Source: Candidatus Tectomicrobia bacterium
GTDB taxonomy: Bacteria; UBA8248
Direction: 5' to 3'
DNA length: 64,000 nt
Assembly (NCBI GenBank): GCA_016192135.1
Contig: JACPUR010000003.1
Location: 1-64,000 of the forward strand
The notes under the pieces were generated by a model that saw only the letters and a program-made list of their open reading frames with translations, searched no databases and was not told where the DNA came from. Each line of letters begins with the position of its first letter. Positions within the stretch are counted from its first letter, which is position 1. The position numbers were made by a program, and so were the translations under genes. Shown here piece after piece: positions 47,454 through 55,187 of this stretch.

Positions 47454-48443
47454 ATGAAACCGATGGGGAAATGGTGGCTGGGCGCCGCGCTGGCTTTCTG
47501 CACGCTCGCCGCGGGATGGGGCGCCGAAAGCGCGGGGAAATTCCGCATCGGAATCCACCGCTCCGTGTACGGCTCCTATGAAGTGGTGGCCGACCGGATG
47601 GGCTACTGGAAGGCCGAGGGGCTGGACTATACCGTCCAGTACTTCAAGCAGGGCAAGCTCATGCGCAACGCCGTCATCCAGGACAACCTGGACGTGGGGA
47701 CGACGGGCTTCTCCCCCTTCGTGACGGCGCAATCCAAGGGCGCCCAAGTGACGGGCATTGCCGTCACAGCCGACACCTGCGCCCACCAGCGCATCATGGT
47801 TTTGAAGAATTCCCCGCTCAAGAGCGTCAAGGAGCTCAGGGGCAAGACCGTCGCCACGAGCACGGGGACGAGCGTGGACCTCTCGTTCAAGACCTTCATG
47901 CTTCCGGCTCACGGCCTGACCGAGAAGGACCTGAAGTGGATCAGCGTGGTCACCACGGACCGCGTGCCGGCCCTGATGTCGGGCAACGCCGACGCGGCCA
48001 TCGTGGGGGACCCGCAGGGCGAGATCGCGCTTCAGAAAGGCCTGGTCCGGGCCATTGACACCTTCTGCCCCTACGATCGGCCCCGGCTGATCCACATCGG
48101 CAATCCGCAGACCCTGAAGGAGAACCCCGAACGATACGTGAAGTTCTTCAAGGGCTGGCTCAAGGCCCAGAAACTGCTGCGGGAGGAACCCGAGAAGTTT
48201 GCCAAGAGCTACCATGAGGCCCTGCAGGAAGTGGGCGACAAGACGGAATACAAGGTCGCGCTGGCCGTTGTGAAGCGCCTCACGACGGAGCCCCTGATCG
48301 GCGACGAGATCCGCAAGAACATGCAGGACATCGCGCGGACGCAGAAAAAGCTCGGCTGGATCAAGAGCGAGCCCGATTTCATCAAGGGAAAGATGCTGGA
48401 TGATACCCTCTTGAGGAAGGCGGCCAGCTCGCTGGCCAACTGA
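47454..48443 (+). CDS. NMT1/SsuA-like ABC substrate-binding protein, copy 1
   Basis: 329 residues. Signal peptide (1 to about 24), then an NMT1/thiY-like fold: YGSYEVVADRMGYWKAEGL, VGTTGFSPFVTA, LKSVKELRGKTVATSTGTS, and GNADAAIVGDPQGEI. Such proteins bind sulfonates, nitrate, pyrimidines or related small molecules. No permease or ATPase is nearby. GGAGGTGA precedes ATG 47454. It is a close paralogue of the next gene, sharing long identical segments such as LDYTVQYFKQGKLMRNAVI. Confidence 0.9.
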   Translation: MKPMGKWWLGAALAFCTLAAGWGAESAGKFRIGIHRSVYGSYEVVADRMGYWKAEGLDYTVQYFKQGKLMRNAVIQDNLDVGTTGFSPFVTAQSKGAQVTGIAVTADTCAHQRIMVLKNSPLKSVKELRGKTVATSTGTSVDLSFKTFMLPAHGLTEKDLKWISVVTTDRVPALMSGNADAAIVGDPQGEIALQKGLVRAIDTFCPYDRPRLIHIGNPQTLKENPERYVKFFKGWLKAQKLLREEPEKFAKSYHEALQEVGDKTEYKVALAVVKRLTTEPLIGDEIRKNMQDIARTQKKLGWIKSEPDFIKGKMLDDTLLRKAASSLAN

Positions 48444-48758
48444 GCCGTCCGGCGCAGCGGTCGGGGCGGGCCGAGGTTCCCGCCGCTTTCCTAGAGGTAC
48501 CGACGCCGATGACGCCGCACGGTCGCCTCGGCCGGAGTCCCGAGGGGGCCCTCGCCGGGAAGAAAGGGCGCCCGGACGGAGTGAAAAAAAGAGTAGTCAG
48601 CGGCGGCATGCTGGGATAGGATGTTTCCATCTAAAAGAAAGCGATTGTGGGGTTGCGATATGGGGATTCCGTTCCTCCGAATGGCGGAACAGGGAAGGGC
48701 CGGAAAGTCTTCGGTTTTACCCTGCATGGGTGGGATTTTCTTGAGAGGAGGAGGTTTG
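48444..48758. other. Gap between the paralogous binding-protein genes
   Basis: No convincing gene in 315 bases. A hairpin GTTCCTCC/GGCGGAAC with one mismatch is at 48671-48690. A weak TAGGAT lies at 48617-48622. The leader is unlike that of copy 1. Confidence 0.4.
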
Positions 48759-49751
48759 ATGAATCGAATCGCCAAATGGTTTATCGGTATCGCGCTCGCG
48801 GGCGGCATGCTCGCTCCGGGATGGAGCGCCGAGGGCGCGGAGAAGTTCCGCATCGGCATCCACCGGGCGATCATGGGCTCCTTCGAGGTAATCGCCGACC
48901 GGAAGGGCTACTGGAAAGAGGAAGGGCTGGACTACACGGTCCAGTACTTCAAGCAGGGCAAGCTCATGCGCAACGCGGTCATCTCGGGCGACCTCGACAC
49001 CGGCACGACCGGGTTCTCCCCCTTCGTGACGGCCGTCTCGAAGGGCGCCAAGGTGACGGGCATCGCCGTGACAACGGAGATCTGCGCCACCTCGGGACGC
49101 ATCATGGTGCCGAAGGATTCGCCCATCAAGAGCGTGAAGGACCTCAAGGGCGTGACCTTCGCGACCCTCGAGGGGACCAGCACGGACTTCGCCTTCCGGA
49201 CGAAGGTCCTGCCCCGCTACGGCCTGAAGGCGGACGACCTGAAGTGGCTTAACGTCGTCGCCACGGACCGGGTGGCGGCCGTCGTGTCGGGCAACGCGGG
49301 CGCGGCCCTCATCGGCGATCCGCAGGCCGAGATCGCGGTCCAGAAGGGGCTCGTCCGGGAGCTCGAGAATGTCTGCGAATACGACCGCACGCGCATGATG
49401 CACATCGGGAACCCCCAGACCCTGAAGACGAAAAGCGTGCAGTACGAGAAGTATTTCAGGGGCTGGCTCAAGGCGCACAAGCTTCTGAAGGAGAACCCCG
49501 AGGAGTTCGCGAAGGTCTATCACGCGGCCCTGCAGGAGGTCGGCGACAAGACGGAGTACAAGGTGGTCCTGTCGGTCATAAAGCGCCTGCCTTCCACGCC
49601 TCTCTTCACGGATGTGTCGAGGAAGGACCTCCAGGACATGGCGAAGATGCAGATCAAGCTCGGTTACATCAAGAAACACCCCGACTTCACCAAGGGCGCG
49701 ATGATGGACGATTCCATCGTCCGCAAGGTGGCCGGCGCGCCCAAGAACTGA
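48759..49751 (+). CDS. NMT1/SsuA-like ABC substrate-binding protein, copy 2
   Basis: 330 residues, same layout as copy 1: signal peptide, MGSFEVIADRKGYWKEEGL, TGTTGFSPFVTA, VKDLKGVTFATLEGTS, GNAGAALIGDPQAEI. The two align without large gaps along their length, so they arose by tandem duplication and have diverged, mainly around residues 100-200. Start ATG 48759 follows GAGGAGGAGG. Followed by a strong terminator. Confidence 0.9.
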   Translation: MNRIAKWFIGIALAGGMLAPGWSAEGAEKFRIGIHRAIMGSFEVIADRKGYWKEEGLDYTVQYFKQGKLMRNAVISGDLDTGTTGFSPFVTAVSKGAKVTGIAVTTEICATSGRIMVPKDSPIKSVKDLKGVTFATLEGTSTDFAFRTKVLPRYGLKADDLKWLNVVATDRVAAVVSGNAGAALIGDPQAEIAVQKGLVRELENVCEYDRTRMMHIGNPQTLKTKSVQYEKYFRGWLKAHKLLKENPEEFAKVYHAALQEVGDKTEYKVVLSVIKRLPSTPLFTDVSRKDLQDMAKMQIKLGYIKKHPDFTKGAMMDDSIVRKVAGAPKN

Positions 49752-49767
49752 GTCCGCGCGAAACACG

Positions 49768-49805
49768 AAAGCCCCGGGGGAAGCTCCCCCGGGGCTTTCT
49801 CTTTT
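49768..49805 (+). terminator. Rho-independent terminator after binding-protein copy 2
   Basis: A 13-bp perfect stem (49768-49780 with 49786-49798), AAGCT loop, followed by CTCTTTT. Its A-run on the left arm could also terminate the convergent minus-strand gene. Confidence 0.9.
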
Positions 49806-49824
49806 CCCGCGCGGGCGGCGAAGG

Positions 49825-50685
49825 CTACATCCGCACTTTCCGGGGGCGCCGCTTCGGGCGATCGTCCGGGAAGGTGACGCCGCTCGCGTTCACCCCCAGC
49901 CCCACCAGCATCTTGGCGAGCTGGATGGCGGCGCTGTAGCCCTCGAGCACGGGAACCTCCCACCCGAGTTCCAGGAGCCTCTCCTGGACGAACGGCTGAA
50001 GCCAGAAGGTCCCCGAGCACCCGAACGTGATGACCTCGGCGCCGTCCTCCTCGAGCGCCGAGACGGCCTCCTTCACCGCGCGCTCCACCGCCTCCGAGCG
50101 TTCGCCGCGCCGGGCCTTGTCCCTCTCGTGCTCGAGGACGGGCTCGCCGCTGTAGCCCGGCCTGGGATGGTAGTAGCCGATGTTCCGGATGGAGGCGCAC
50201 CGGTGGTCCATGCGGTGCTGGTACACGAGGTTGCGGTAGTACATGTTGTGGGTCTCGGCGAAGTCGATGACGCTGAACTTGTCGCCGAGCATGCAGGCGA
50301 TGTGCATCTGGGAGAAGGCGCAGGCGGTGACGACGACGCCGTGCTTGCGGGTGATCTCCCGCGCCTCCAGGAAACCGGGCTCGCCGCCGCCGAGCAGCAC
50401 GATGCCGTTGTACTTCCCGCTCTCGCACGCCTCCTTCACGATGGGCAGGCGCGCCACCGACGCGTAGGCGAACTCCTCGCGGTTCTCGACCTGCCAGTCT
50501 CCGTAGGGCGCCAGGGCCCCCTCGTGAAGGTCCCACTCCACGTCCTCGAGCAGGCTCAGCACGTTGACGTAGCTCCTCACGCGCTGCTCCTTGGTGAGCT
50601 TGGGATCGTACTTCACGAAGCGGCCGTTCTCCGGCAACCGGAACGCGGGGACGAGCAGGAAGCGGAATTTTCTTGAGTCGGCCAT
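49825..50685 (-). CDS. Asp/Glu/hydantoin racemase-superfamily protein
   Basis: 286 residues. Two active-site-type cysteines lie in the superfamily positions: VVTACAFSQMHIA (near residue 123) and VITFGCSGTFWLQPF (near 218). Overall fold cues include LLGGGEPGFLEA. These enzymes racemise amino acids or hydantoins or act on malonates by Cys-based proton transfer. Here the first motif is less standard, so the chemistry may differ. ATG 50685 has AGGAGGG upstream. Convergent with the paralogous binding proteins. Confidence 0.7.
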   Translation of the reverse strand: MADSRKFRFLLVPAFRLPENGRFVKYDPKLTKEQRVRSYVNVLSLLEDVEWDLHEGALAPYGDWQVENREEFAYASVARLPIVKEACESGKYNGIVLLGGGEPGFLEAREITRKHGVVVTACAFSQMHIACMLGDKFSVIDFAETHNMYYRNLVYQHRMDHRCASIRNIGYYHPRPGYSGEPVLEHERDKARRGERSEAVERAVKEAVSALEEDGAEVITFGCSGTFWLQPFVQERLLELGWEVPVLEGYSAAIQLAKMLVGLGVNASGVTFPDDRPKRRPRKVRM

Positions 50686-50870
50686 ATCGGCCCTCCTGGT
50701 TCTGCGAGCGCCGGAAAATGGGGGATGAACGGCCGGCGCGAAACCGCGCGCAGTATATGTCTTCGGCCCGGCGGGTGGAATCGCGGAAGGCGCCTCGGGA
50801 AAGACGGGAACTCGGGAAGGACGGGAAGGAAAAGCGGGTCTGAAATCACCCGCCCCGGGGGGAAGGCCGG

Positions 50871-50900
50871 GGGCCGGGCCGCCGGCGGGCGGCCCGGCCC
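50871..50900. repeat. GC-rich hairpin just beyond the binding-protein gene
   Basis: A 13-bp perfect stem (50871-50883 with 50888-50900) with a GGCG loop, without a T-run, immediately 3' of the minus-strand stop at 50910. Likely mRNA 3'-end protection. Confidence 0.6.
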
Positions 50901-50909
50901 GGCCGGGGG

Positions 50910-52493
50910 TTACTTGTCCAGCCAGACGTCCCGCATGTCGAAGAATAGCTTGTTCAGGTTCTTGTTGCCCTTCACGTAGTCGCGGGTGGCCTGGACGAAG
51001 GGCGATCCGGCGAAAGCCGGGTAGTAACCCATCTCGACCATGTAGCGCTGCATCCGGTGGCTGAGGTCGAGTTGCTTCTTCGCGTCCACCGTGGAGCGCC
51101 AATCCTCCAGCCAGTTGTCCAGCTTCGGATCGTTCATCCCCAGGTAGTTGATGGGGCTCTTCGTGTGCCAGATCTGGGAGGTGGAGTTGATGTCCAGGAC
51201 GGGCAGGGTGTCCTGCAGGGTCATGTCGAGGGCCTTCCGCCGCACGAGGAGCCCGATCCAGGCGGCCCGGTCCACCACCTGGATGTCCATCTCCGCGCCC
51301 ACCTTGGCGTACATGGTCTTGAGGGCCTGGGAAATCTCCACGAAGGTGGGGTCGGTGTTGTTGATCACCATCGTGAACTTGAAGGGCTTCGAGGGCCCGT
51401 AGCCCGCCTCGGCCAGAAGTTGCTTCGCCTTCGCGGGATCGTAGGGACACATCGAAGTGAGGTCGATGGCGTCGACAGACCCCGGCGCCGAGTAGCTGTT
51501 CCAGGGGATGGTGAGCCCGCGGAGGGCGGTGTTCACGATGTGTTTCCGGTCGATGGCGTAGCAGCCGATGGCCCTGCGGACGCGCACGTCCTTCCAGACG
51601 GGGCGCTGGCTGTTGATCGTCGCCACGAAGGTGGTGGCCGTCTTCCCCGCGTCCACGACGACGCCCTTCGTCTCCTGCAGGGTTTTCACGATGCCCTTCG
51701 GCACGTTCAGGATCATGTCGATCTCGCCCGAGCGGAGGGCGTTCATCCGCTGCGTGGCGTCGGGTATGACGTAGGCCTCGATGCGGTCCAGGTAGGGGCG
51801 ATCCTTGATGAAGTAGCCCTTGAAGCGTTCCATGATGACGTGCTGGTTCGGCTTATACTCGACGATCCGGAACGGCCCGCCGTAGACGGGGTGCCGCCGG
51901 AACCGCTCAATGTCCTTGTCGTAGGCCTTGGGGGAGACGAGCACGGGCCGGTTCCAGTAGCCCCCGAGGGCGGCCAGCGTCATCCCCTTGCCCACGTCGG
52001 ATTGGTGGAAGCGGACGGTATACTTGTCCACCACCTCTACCTTCTTGATTTGCATGAGATAGGCGGTGTAGCTGGAGCCCAGCCTTGCCTTCGGGTTCTT
52101 CTTCTTTTGCTCCTTCAGCCATGCGGGGTCGAGCCGGCCGGTGAGCATATCGATGTTCCACTTGACCGCCTCGGCGTCGAGGTCCGTCCCGTCGTGGAAC
52201 TTGGCGCCCTTGTGGAGATGGAAGGTGATTACCCGGCCCTCATCCGCGACCTCCCATTTGTGGGCCAGCTCTCCGATGAGCTTGTAGTCCTCGTTCAGTC
52301 CCAGGAGGCCCGCCCCCATCGTGTCCCGGTAGAACTTGATGGGGATCCCCAGGGCGACGGTACCGTCCATGTGCTCGACGTTGCCCTCAATGGCGATGCG
52401 GAGGGTGCCTCCTCTCTTGGCCGCCGAGGCGGCCTGCCCCCCGATGAGCAGTCCCAGGAACAGGAACGGAAAAATGCGGACGAAACGTCTCAT
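50910..52493 (-). CDS. Family 5 extracellular solute-binding protein, no transporter genes adjacent
   Basis: 527 residues. Sec signal (to about 25, ASAAKRGG), then SBP family 5: GGTLRIAIEGNVEHMD, HLHKGAKFHDGTDLDAEAVKW, RRHPVYGGPFRIVEYKPN, AKQLLAEAGYGPSKPFKF. Not a lipoprotein, unlike the dppA at 10.9 kb. Binds peptides or similar ligands. No permease in the neighbourhood, so it must feed another system. ATG 52493 with GAGGGAA ahead. Confidence 0.9.
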   Translation of the reverse strand: MRRFVRIFPFLFLGLLIGGQAASAAKRGGTLRIAIEGNVEHMDGTVALGIPIKFYRDTMGAGLLGLNEDYKLIGELAHKWEVADEGRVITFHLHKGAKFHDGTDLDAEAVKWNIDMLTGRLDPAWLKEQKKKNPKARLGSSYTAYLMQIKKVEVVDKYTVRFHQSDVGKGMTLAALGGYWNRPVLVSPKAYDKDIERFRRHPVYGGPFRIVEYKPNQHVIMERFKGYFIKDRPYLDRIEAYVIPDATQRMNALRSGEIDMILNVPKGIVKTLQETKGVVVDAGKTATTFVATINSQRPVWKDVRVRRAIGCYAIDRKHIVNTALRGLTIPWNSYSAPGSVDAIDLTSMCPYDPAKAKQLLAEAGYGPSKPFKFTMVINNTDPTFVEISQALKTMYAKVGAEMDIQVVDRAAWIGLLVRRKALDMTLQDTLPVLDINSTSQIWHTKSPINYLGMNDPKLDNWLEDWRSTVDAKKQLDLSHRMQRYMVEMGYYPAFAGSPFVQATRDYVKGNKNLNKLFFDMRDVWLDK

Positions 52494-52563
52494 GGTGGTT
52501 CCCTCAAAGGAGATGTCCAAACGAGCACCCGGGCAGCATGATGTTCACGCGTCGAATGGGGAA

Positions 52564-52592
52564 ATTATAGGGGAAAGAGGCGGGGGTGGCCA
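52564..52592 (-). promoter_or_regulatory. Sigma-70 promoter of the orphan binding-protein gene
   Basis: Minus strand: TGGCCA (52592-52587), 17 bases, perfect TATAAT (52569-52564), about 70 bases before ATG 52493. Confidence 0.6.
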
Positions 52593-52607
52593 GGCATGCG
52601 CGGAGAG

Positions 52608-53063
52608 CTATGCGTCCTTGAGGCGCTTGGTCAGCTCGCGGTCCAGGGCCGAGGCGAAGCGGTGCCGATCCAGGGGAGAGAAAGGGGCGGGCCCGCCCTG
52701 GATGAGCCCCCCGCTGCGGAGATCCTGGTAGAAGTCGCGGAGGGAGAGCTTCTCCTGCGCGTTTTCGGAGTCGAAGACCTCGCCCCGCGGGCTGATGGAG
52801 ACGCCGCCTTTCTCCGCCACGGCGGCGGCCAGGGGGACGTCGGCCGTGACCACGATGTCCCCCGCGCCCATGGCCTCGGCGATGTGCTTGTCGGCGGCAT
52901 TGAAGTCCCGGCCCACCAGGACGGACCGGATGAGAGGGGATTCCGGGAGCGTCACCCTCCGGTTGGCCACGAAGCAGACCGGGAGCTGCAGGCGTTCGGA
53001 GGCCCGGAAGACGATATCCCGGATCTCCCCCGGGCACGCATCGGCATCAATCCAGATTTGCAA
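52608..53063 (-). CDS. YaiI/YqxD (UPF0178, DUF188) family protein
   Basis: 151 residues, typical length. PIN-like family motifs: IWIDADACPGEIRD (acidic start), VLVGRDFNAADKHI, GDIVVTADVPLAAAV and the C-terminal DRHRFASALDREL. The function of the family is not firmly known; a nuclease-like role is proposed from the fold. Probably co-transcribed with the isomerase gene upstream on the minus strand. Confidence 0.93.
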   Translation of the reverse strand: MQIWIDADACPGEIRDIVFRASERLQLPVCFVANRRVTLPESPLIRSVLVGRDFNAADKHIAEAMGAGDIVVTADVPLAAAVAEKGGVSISPRGEVFDSENAQEKLSLRDFYQDLRSGGLIQGGPAPFSPLDRHRFASALDRELTKRLKDA

Positions 53064-53110
53064 CGCGCATCCTTTTCAGCGCCCGCGGCGGCCGGGGCGC
53101 TGGAAGCCGG

Positions 53111-53854
53111 TCAACTTTTCCCGGCGGGGGCGCCGGGCGCGGGCGAGTTCACGGACGCCCGGGCGCGGGCCGCCTCGTGGCGGCGCCGCACCGCCTGGAT
53201 GGCCGCCAGGTTGCTGGTCATGATGGGTAGCCCGGGATAAGCGGACCGCAGCAGGTGCAGGGCCCGCACGGCGGGAAGATTGGTGCAGGAGATGAACAGG
53301 CAGTCGGCCCGGGCCAGGAGGGAGGAGGGGATGGTTTCCCGGGCGAAGGCGAGAATCTCGGCGCCGCTCAGGCCGCCGATGCGGGTGTTCTCCACGATGC
53401 CCATGCCCCGGATGAAGAGGACCTCCAGCCCGTCCTCCTGGAGGCTTGCCCCCACGGCCTCGGTGAGATCGGGCGTGTAGGGCGTCAGGACGACGAGCCT
53501 CCGCGCCCCGAGCAAGCCGAATTCCTCGCCCAGGGCCGAGAGGATGGTGATGGCTTCGGTCCCGGTGGTGGCCTCGATGGACTCCTGGATGCGGCGGTCG
53601 TAATCCCGGCCGAAGAGGGCGCCGCCCGAGGTGCAGCCGAAGACGGCGACGTCGGGCTTCATCGTCCGGAGCGCCCGCGCCGCCTCGGGGAGGGAGTCCT
53701 CGATCATCCGGATCTCGCCCTCCCGCGTCGTGTCCTCGAGGTACATCCGCGCGGTGGCCGTCTCCACCTCCTCCGGCAGGGTGCGGTGGAAATCCACCTC
53801 CATCGTCGTGTTGGAGGAGGGGACGATCAGTCCAGCCCGGTACGTATCCATCAT
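53111..53854 (-). CDS. Maleate isomerase / arylmalonate decarboxylase-like protein
   Basis: 247 residues, Asp/Glu racemase superfamily. AGLIVPSSNTTMEVDFHR is the maleate-isomerase-type start, with the two catalytic cysteines in VAVFGCTSGGALFG (about 74) and LFISCTNLPAV (about 193). These enzymes isomerise maleate to fumarate or decarboxylate malonates. ATG 53854. Divergent from an acyl-CoA dehydrogenase operon; nearby binding proteins suggest uptake and use of organic acids (inference). Confidence 0.88.
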   Translation of the reverse strand: MMDTYRAGLIVPSSNTTMEVDFHRTLPEEVETATARMYLEDTTREGEIRMIEDSLPEAARALRTMKPDVAVFGCTSGGALFGRDYDRRIQESIEATTGTEAITILSALGEEFGLLGARRLVVLTPYTPDLTEAVGASLQEDGLEVLFIRGMGIVENTRIGGLSGAEILAFARETIPSSLLARADCLFISCTNLPAVRALHLLRSAYPGLPIMTSNLAAIQAVRRRHEAARARASVNSPAPGAPAGKS

Positions 53855-53940
53855 CGCCTCGAACTGAGCGCGCAGCGATCACAGCCCCCGTGGATTCTCG
53901 CACGGCACCCCCGCCCGGGCCAACCCGCCGCCGGGGGATG

Positions 53941-53969
53941 TGGACCGGCCCTCGGTATCGGAATAAAAT
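53941..53969 (+). promoter_or_regulatory. Candidate promoter of the acyl-CoA dehydrogenase operon
   Basis: TGGACC (53941-53946), 17 bases, TAAAAT (53964-53969), 63 bases before the GTG start. Confidence 0.5.
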
Positions 53970-54032
53970 AATTCATCTGACTTTCATTCGAGGCGGAGAA
54001 TCGGCGGGCCGGGAGCCCGCCGGGAGGGGGAC

Positions 54033-55187
54033 GTGGACTTCCAGCTCAGCGCCGAGGACCGCCTTCTCCAGCAGACCGCCCGCGAGCTGGCCCTGCGGGA
54101 ATTCGCGAAGGACGCCTACGGCTACGAGAAGACGGGAGAATACCCGCGCCGCTCCATGAAGGTTCTGGCCGCGCACGGGATGATGGGCATGACGGTGGCC
54201 GAGCCCCACGGCGGGGGCCGCTCCATCTTCGATGCCTGCCTGGTGATGGAGGCCGTCTCCCAGGTGTGCCCCCACAGCGGGGACGTGGTGCAGATGGGGA
54301 ACATGGGTCCCATCCGGATTATCGACGAGCTGGGGACGGAGGCGCAACGGTCGCTCTTTCTCCCCCCTCTGTGCCGGGGCGAGAAGATCATCTCCATCGC
54401 CATGTCCGAGCCCGAGGCCGGCTCGGCCGCGACAGACCTCAAGACCTCCGCCCGATACGACGGCGAGAGCGCCGTCCTGAACGGCCAGAAGTGCTTCAGC
54501 TCGAACGCGCCGCACGCGGACCTCTTCGTGGTCTACGTCCGCTTCGGCCCCCGGACGCGGGACTGCGGCGCCGTGGTGGTGGAGACGGGGACGCCCGGTT
54601 TCACGAAGGGCGGGGCCGAGCGCTACATGAGCGGCGAGGCCTACTGCGCCCTCTACTTCGACGAGGCGCGGGTGCCCCGGGAGAACGTCCTCGTCGACGA
54701 CGACGGTTTCAAGGTCCTGATGCCCATCTTCAACGTCGAGCGACTGGGAAACGCCACCCGCTGCCTCGCCCTCGCCCAGGCGGCCTACGACATGGCGGTC
54801 GAGCACACCCAGACGCGGCGCCAGTTCGGGCGCCCTCTGTGCGAGTTCCAGGGGGTGCAGTGGATGGTGGCGGACATGCGGGTGAAGCTGGAGGCGGCCC
54901 GGCTCCTCCTCTACCGGGCGCTAGCGAACGCCCGTGCGGGCATGCCCTCGGCCCTCGAAACCACCGCCGCCAAGCTCTACTGCAACGAGATGGCCCGCCA
55001 AGTGGCCGACGACGCGATCCAGCTCCACGGGGCCTATGGCTACTCGACCCAGATGCCGCTGGAGTTCCTCTACCGCAAGATCCGGGGCTGGTCGATCGCG
55101 GGCGGCACGACGCAGATCCTCCGCAACCGGATGGCCGACCTCATCTACGGGCGCTCGTTCAGCCAGCGCCCGCCGCGCCCGGAATGA
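54033..55187 (+). CDS. Acyl-CoA dehydrogenase
   Basis: 384 residues. FAD/acyl-CoA fold: ISIAMSEPEAGSAATDLKTSA, CFSSNAPHADLFVVY, QTRRQFGRPLCEFQGVQWMVADM, and the C-terminal QLHGAYGYSTQMPLEFLYRKIRG followed by IAGGTTQILRNRMA. It introduces a trans-2 double bond in acyl-CoA, passing electrons to ETF. GTG 54033 follows GGGAGGGGGAC. Coupled by ATGA overlap to an acyl-CoA synthetase, a pair that would activate and oxidise short or branched acids. Confidence 0.94.
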   Translation: MDFQLSAEDRLLQQTARELALREFAKDAYGYEKTGEYPRRSMKVLAAHGMMGMTVAEPHGGGRSIFDACLVMEAVSQVCPHSGDVVQMGNMGPIRIIDELGTEAQRSLFLPPLCRGEKIISIAMSEPEAGSAATDLKTSARYDGESAVLNGQKCFSSNAPHADLFVVYVRFGPRTRDCGAVVVETGTPGFTKGGAERYMSGEAYCALYFDEARVPRENVLVDDDGFKVLMPIFNVERLGNATRCLALAQAAYDMAVEHTQTRRQFGRPLCEFQGVQWMVADMRVKLEAARLLLYRALANARAGMPSALETTAAKLYCNEMARQVADDAIQLHGAYGYSTQMPLEFLYRKIRGWSIAGGTTQILRNRMADLIYGRSFSQRPPRPE

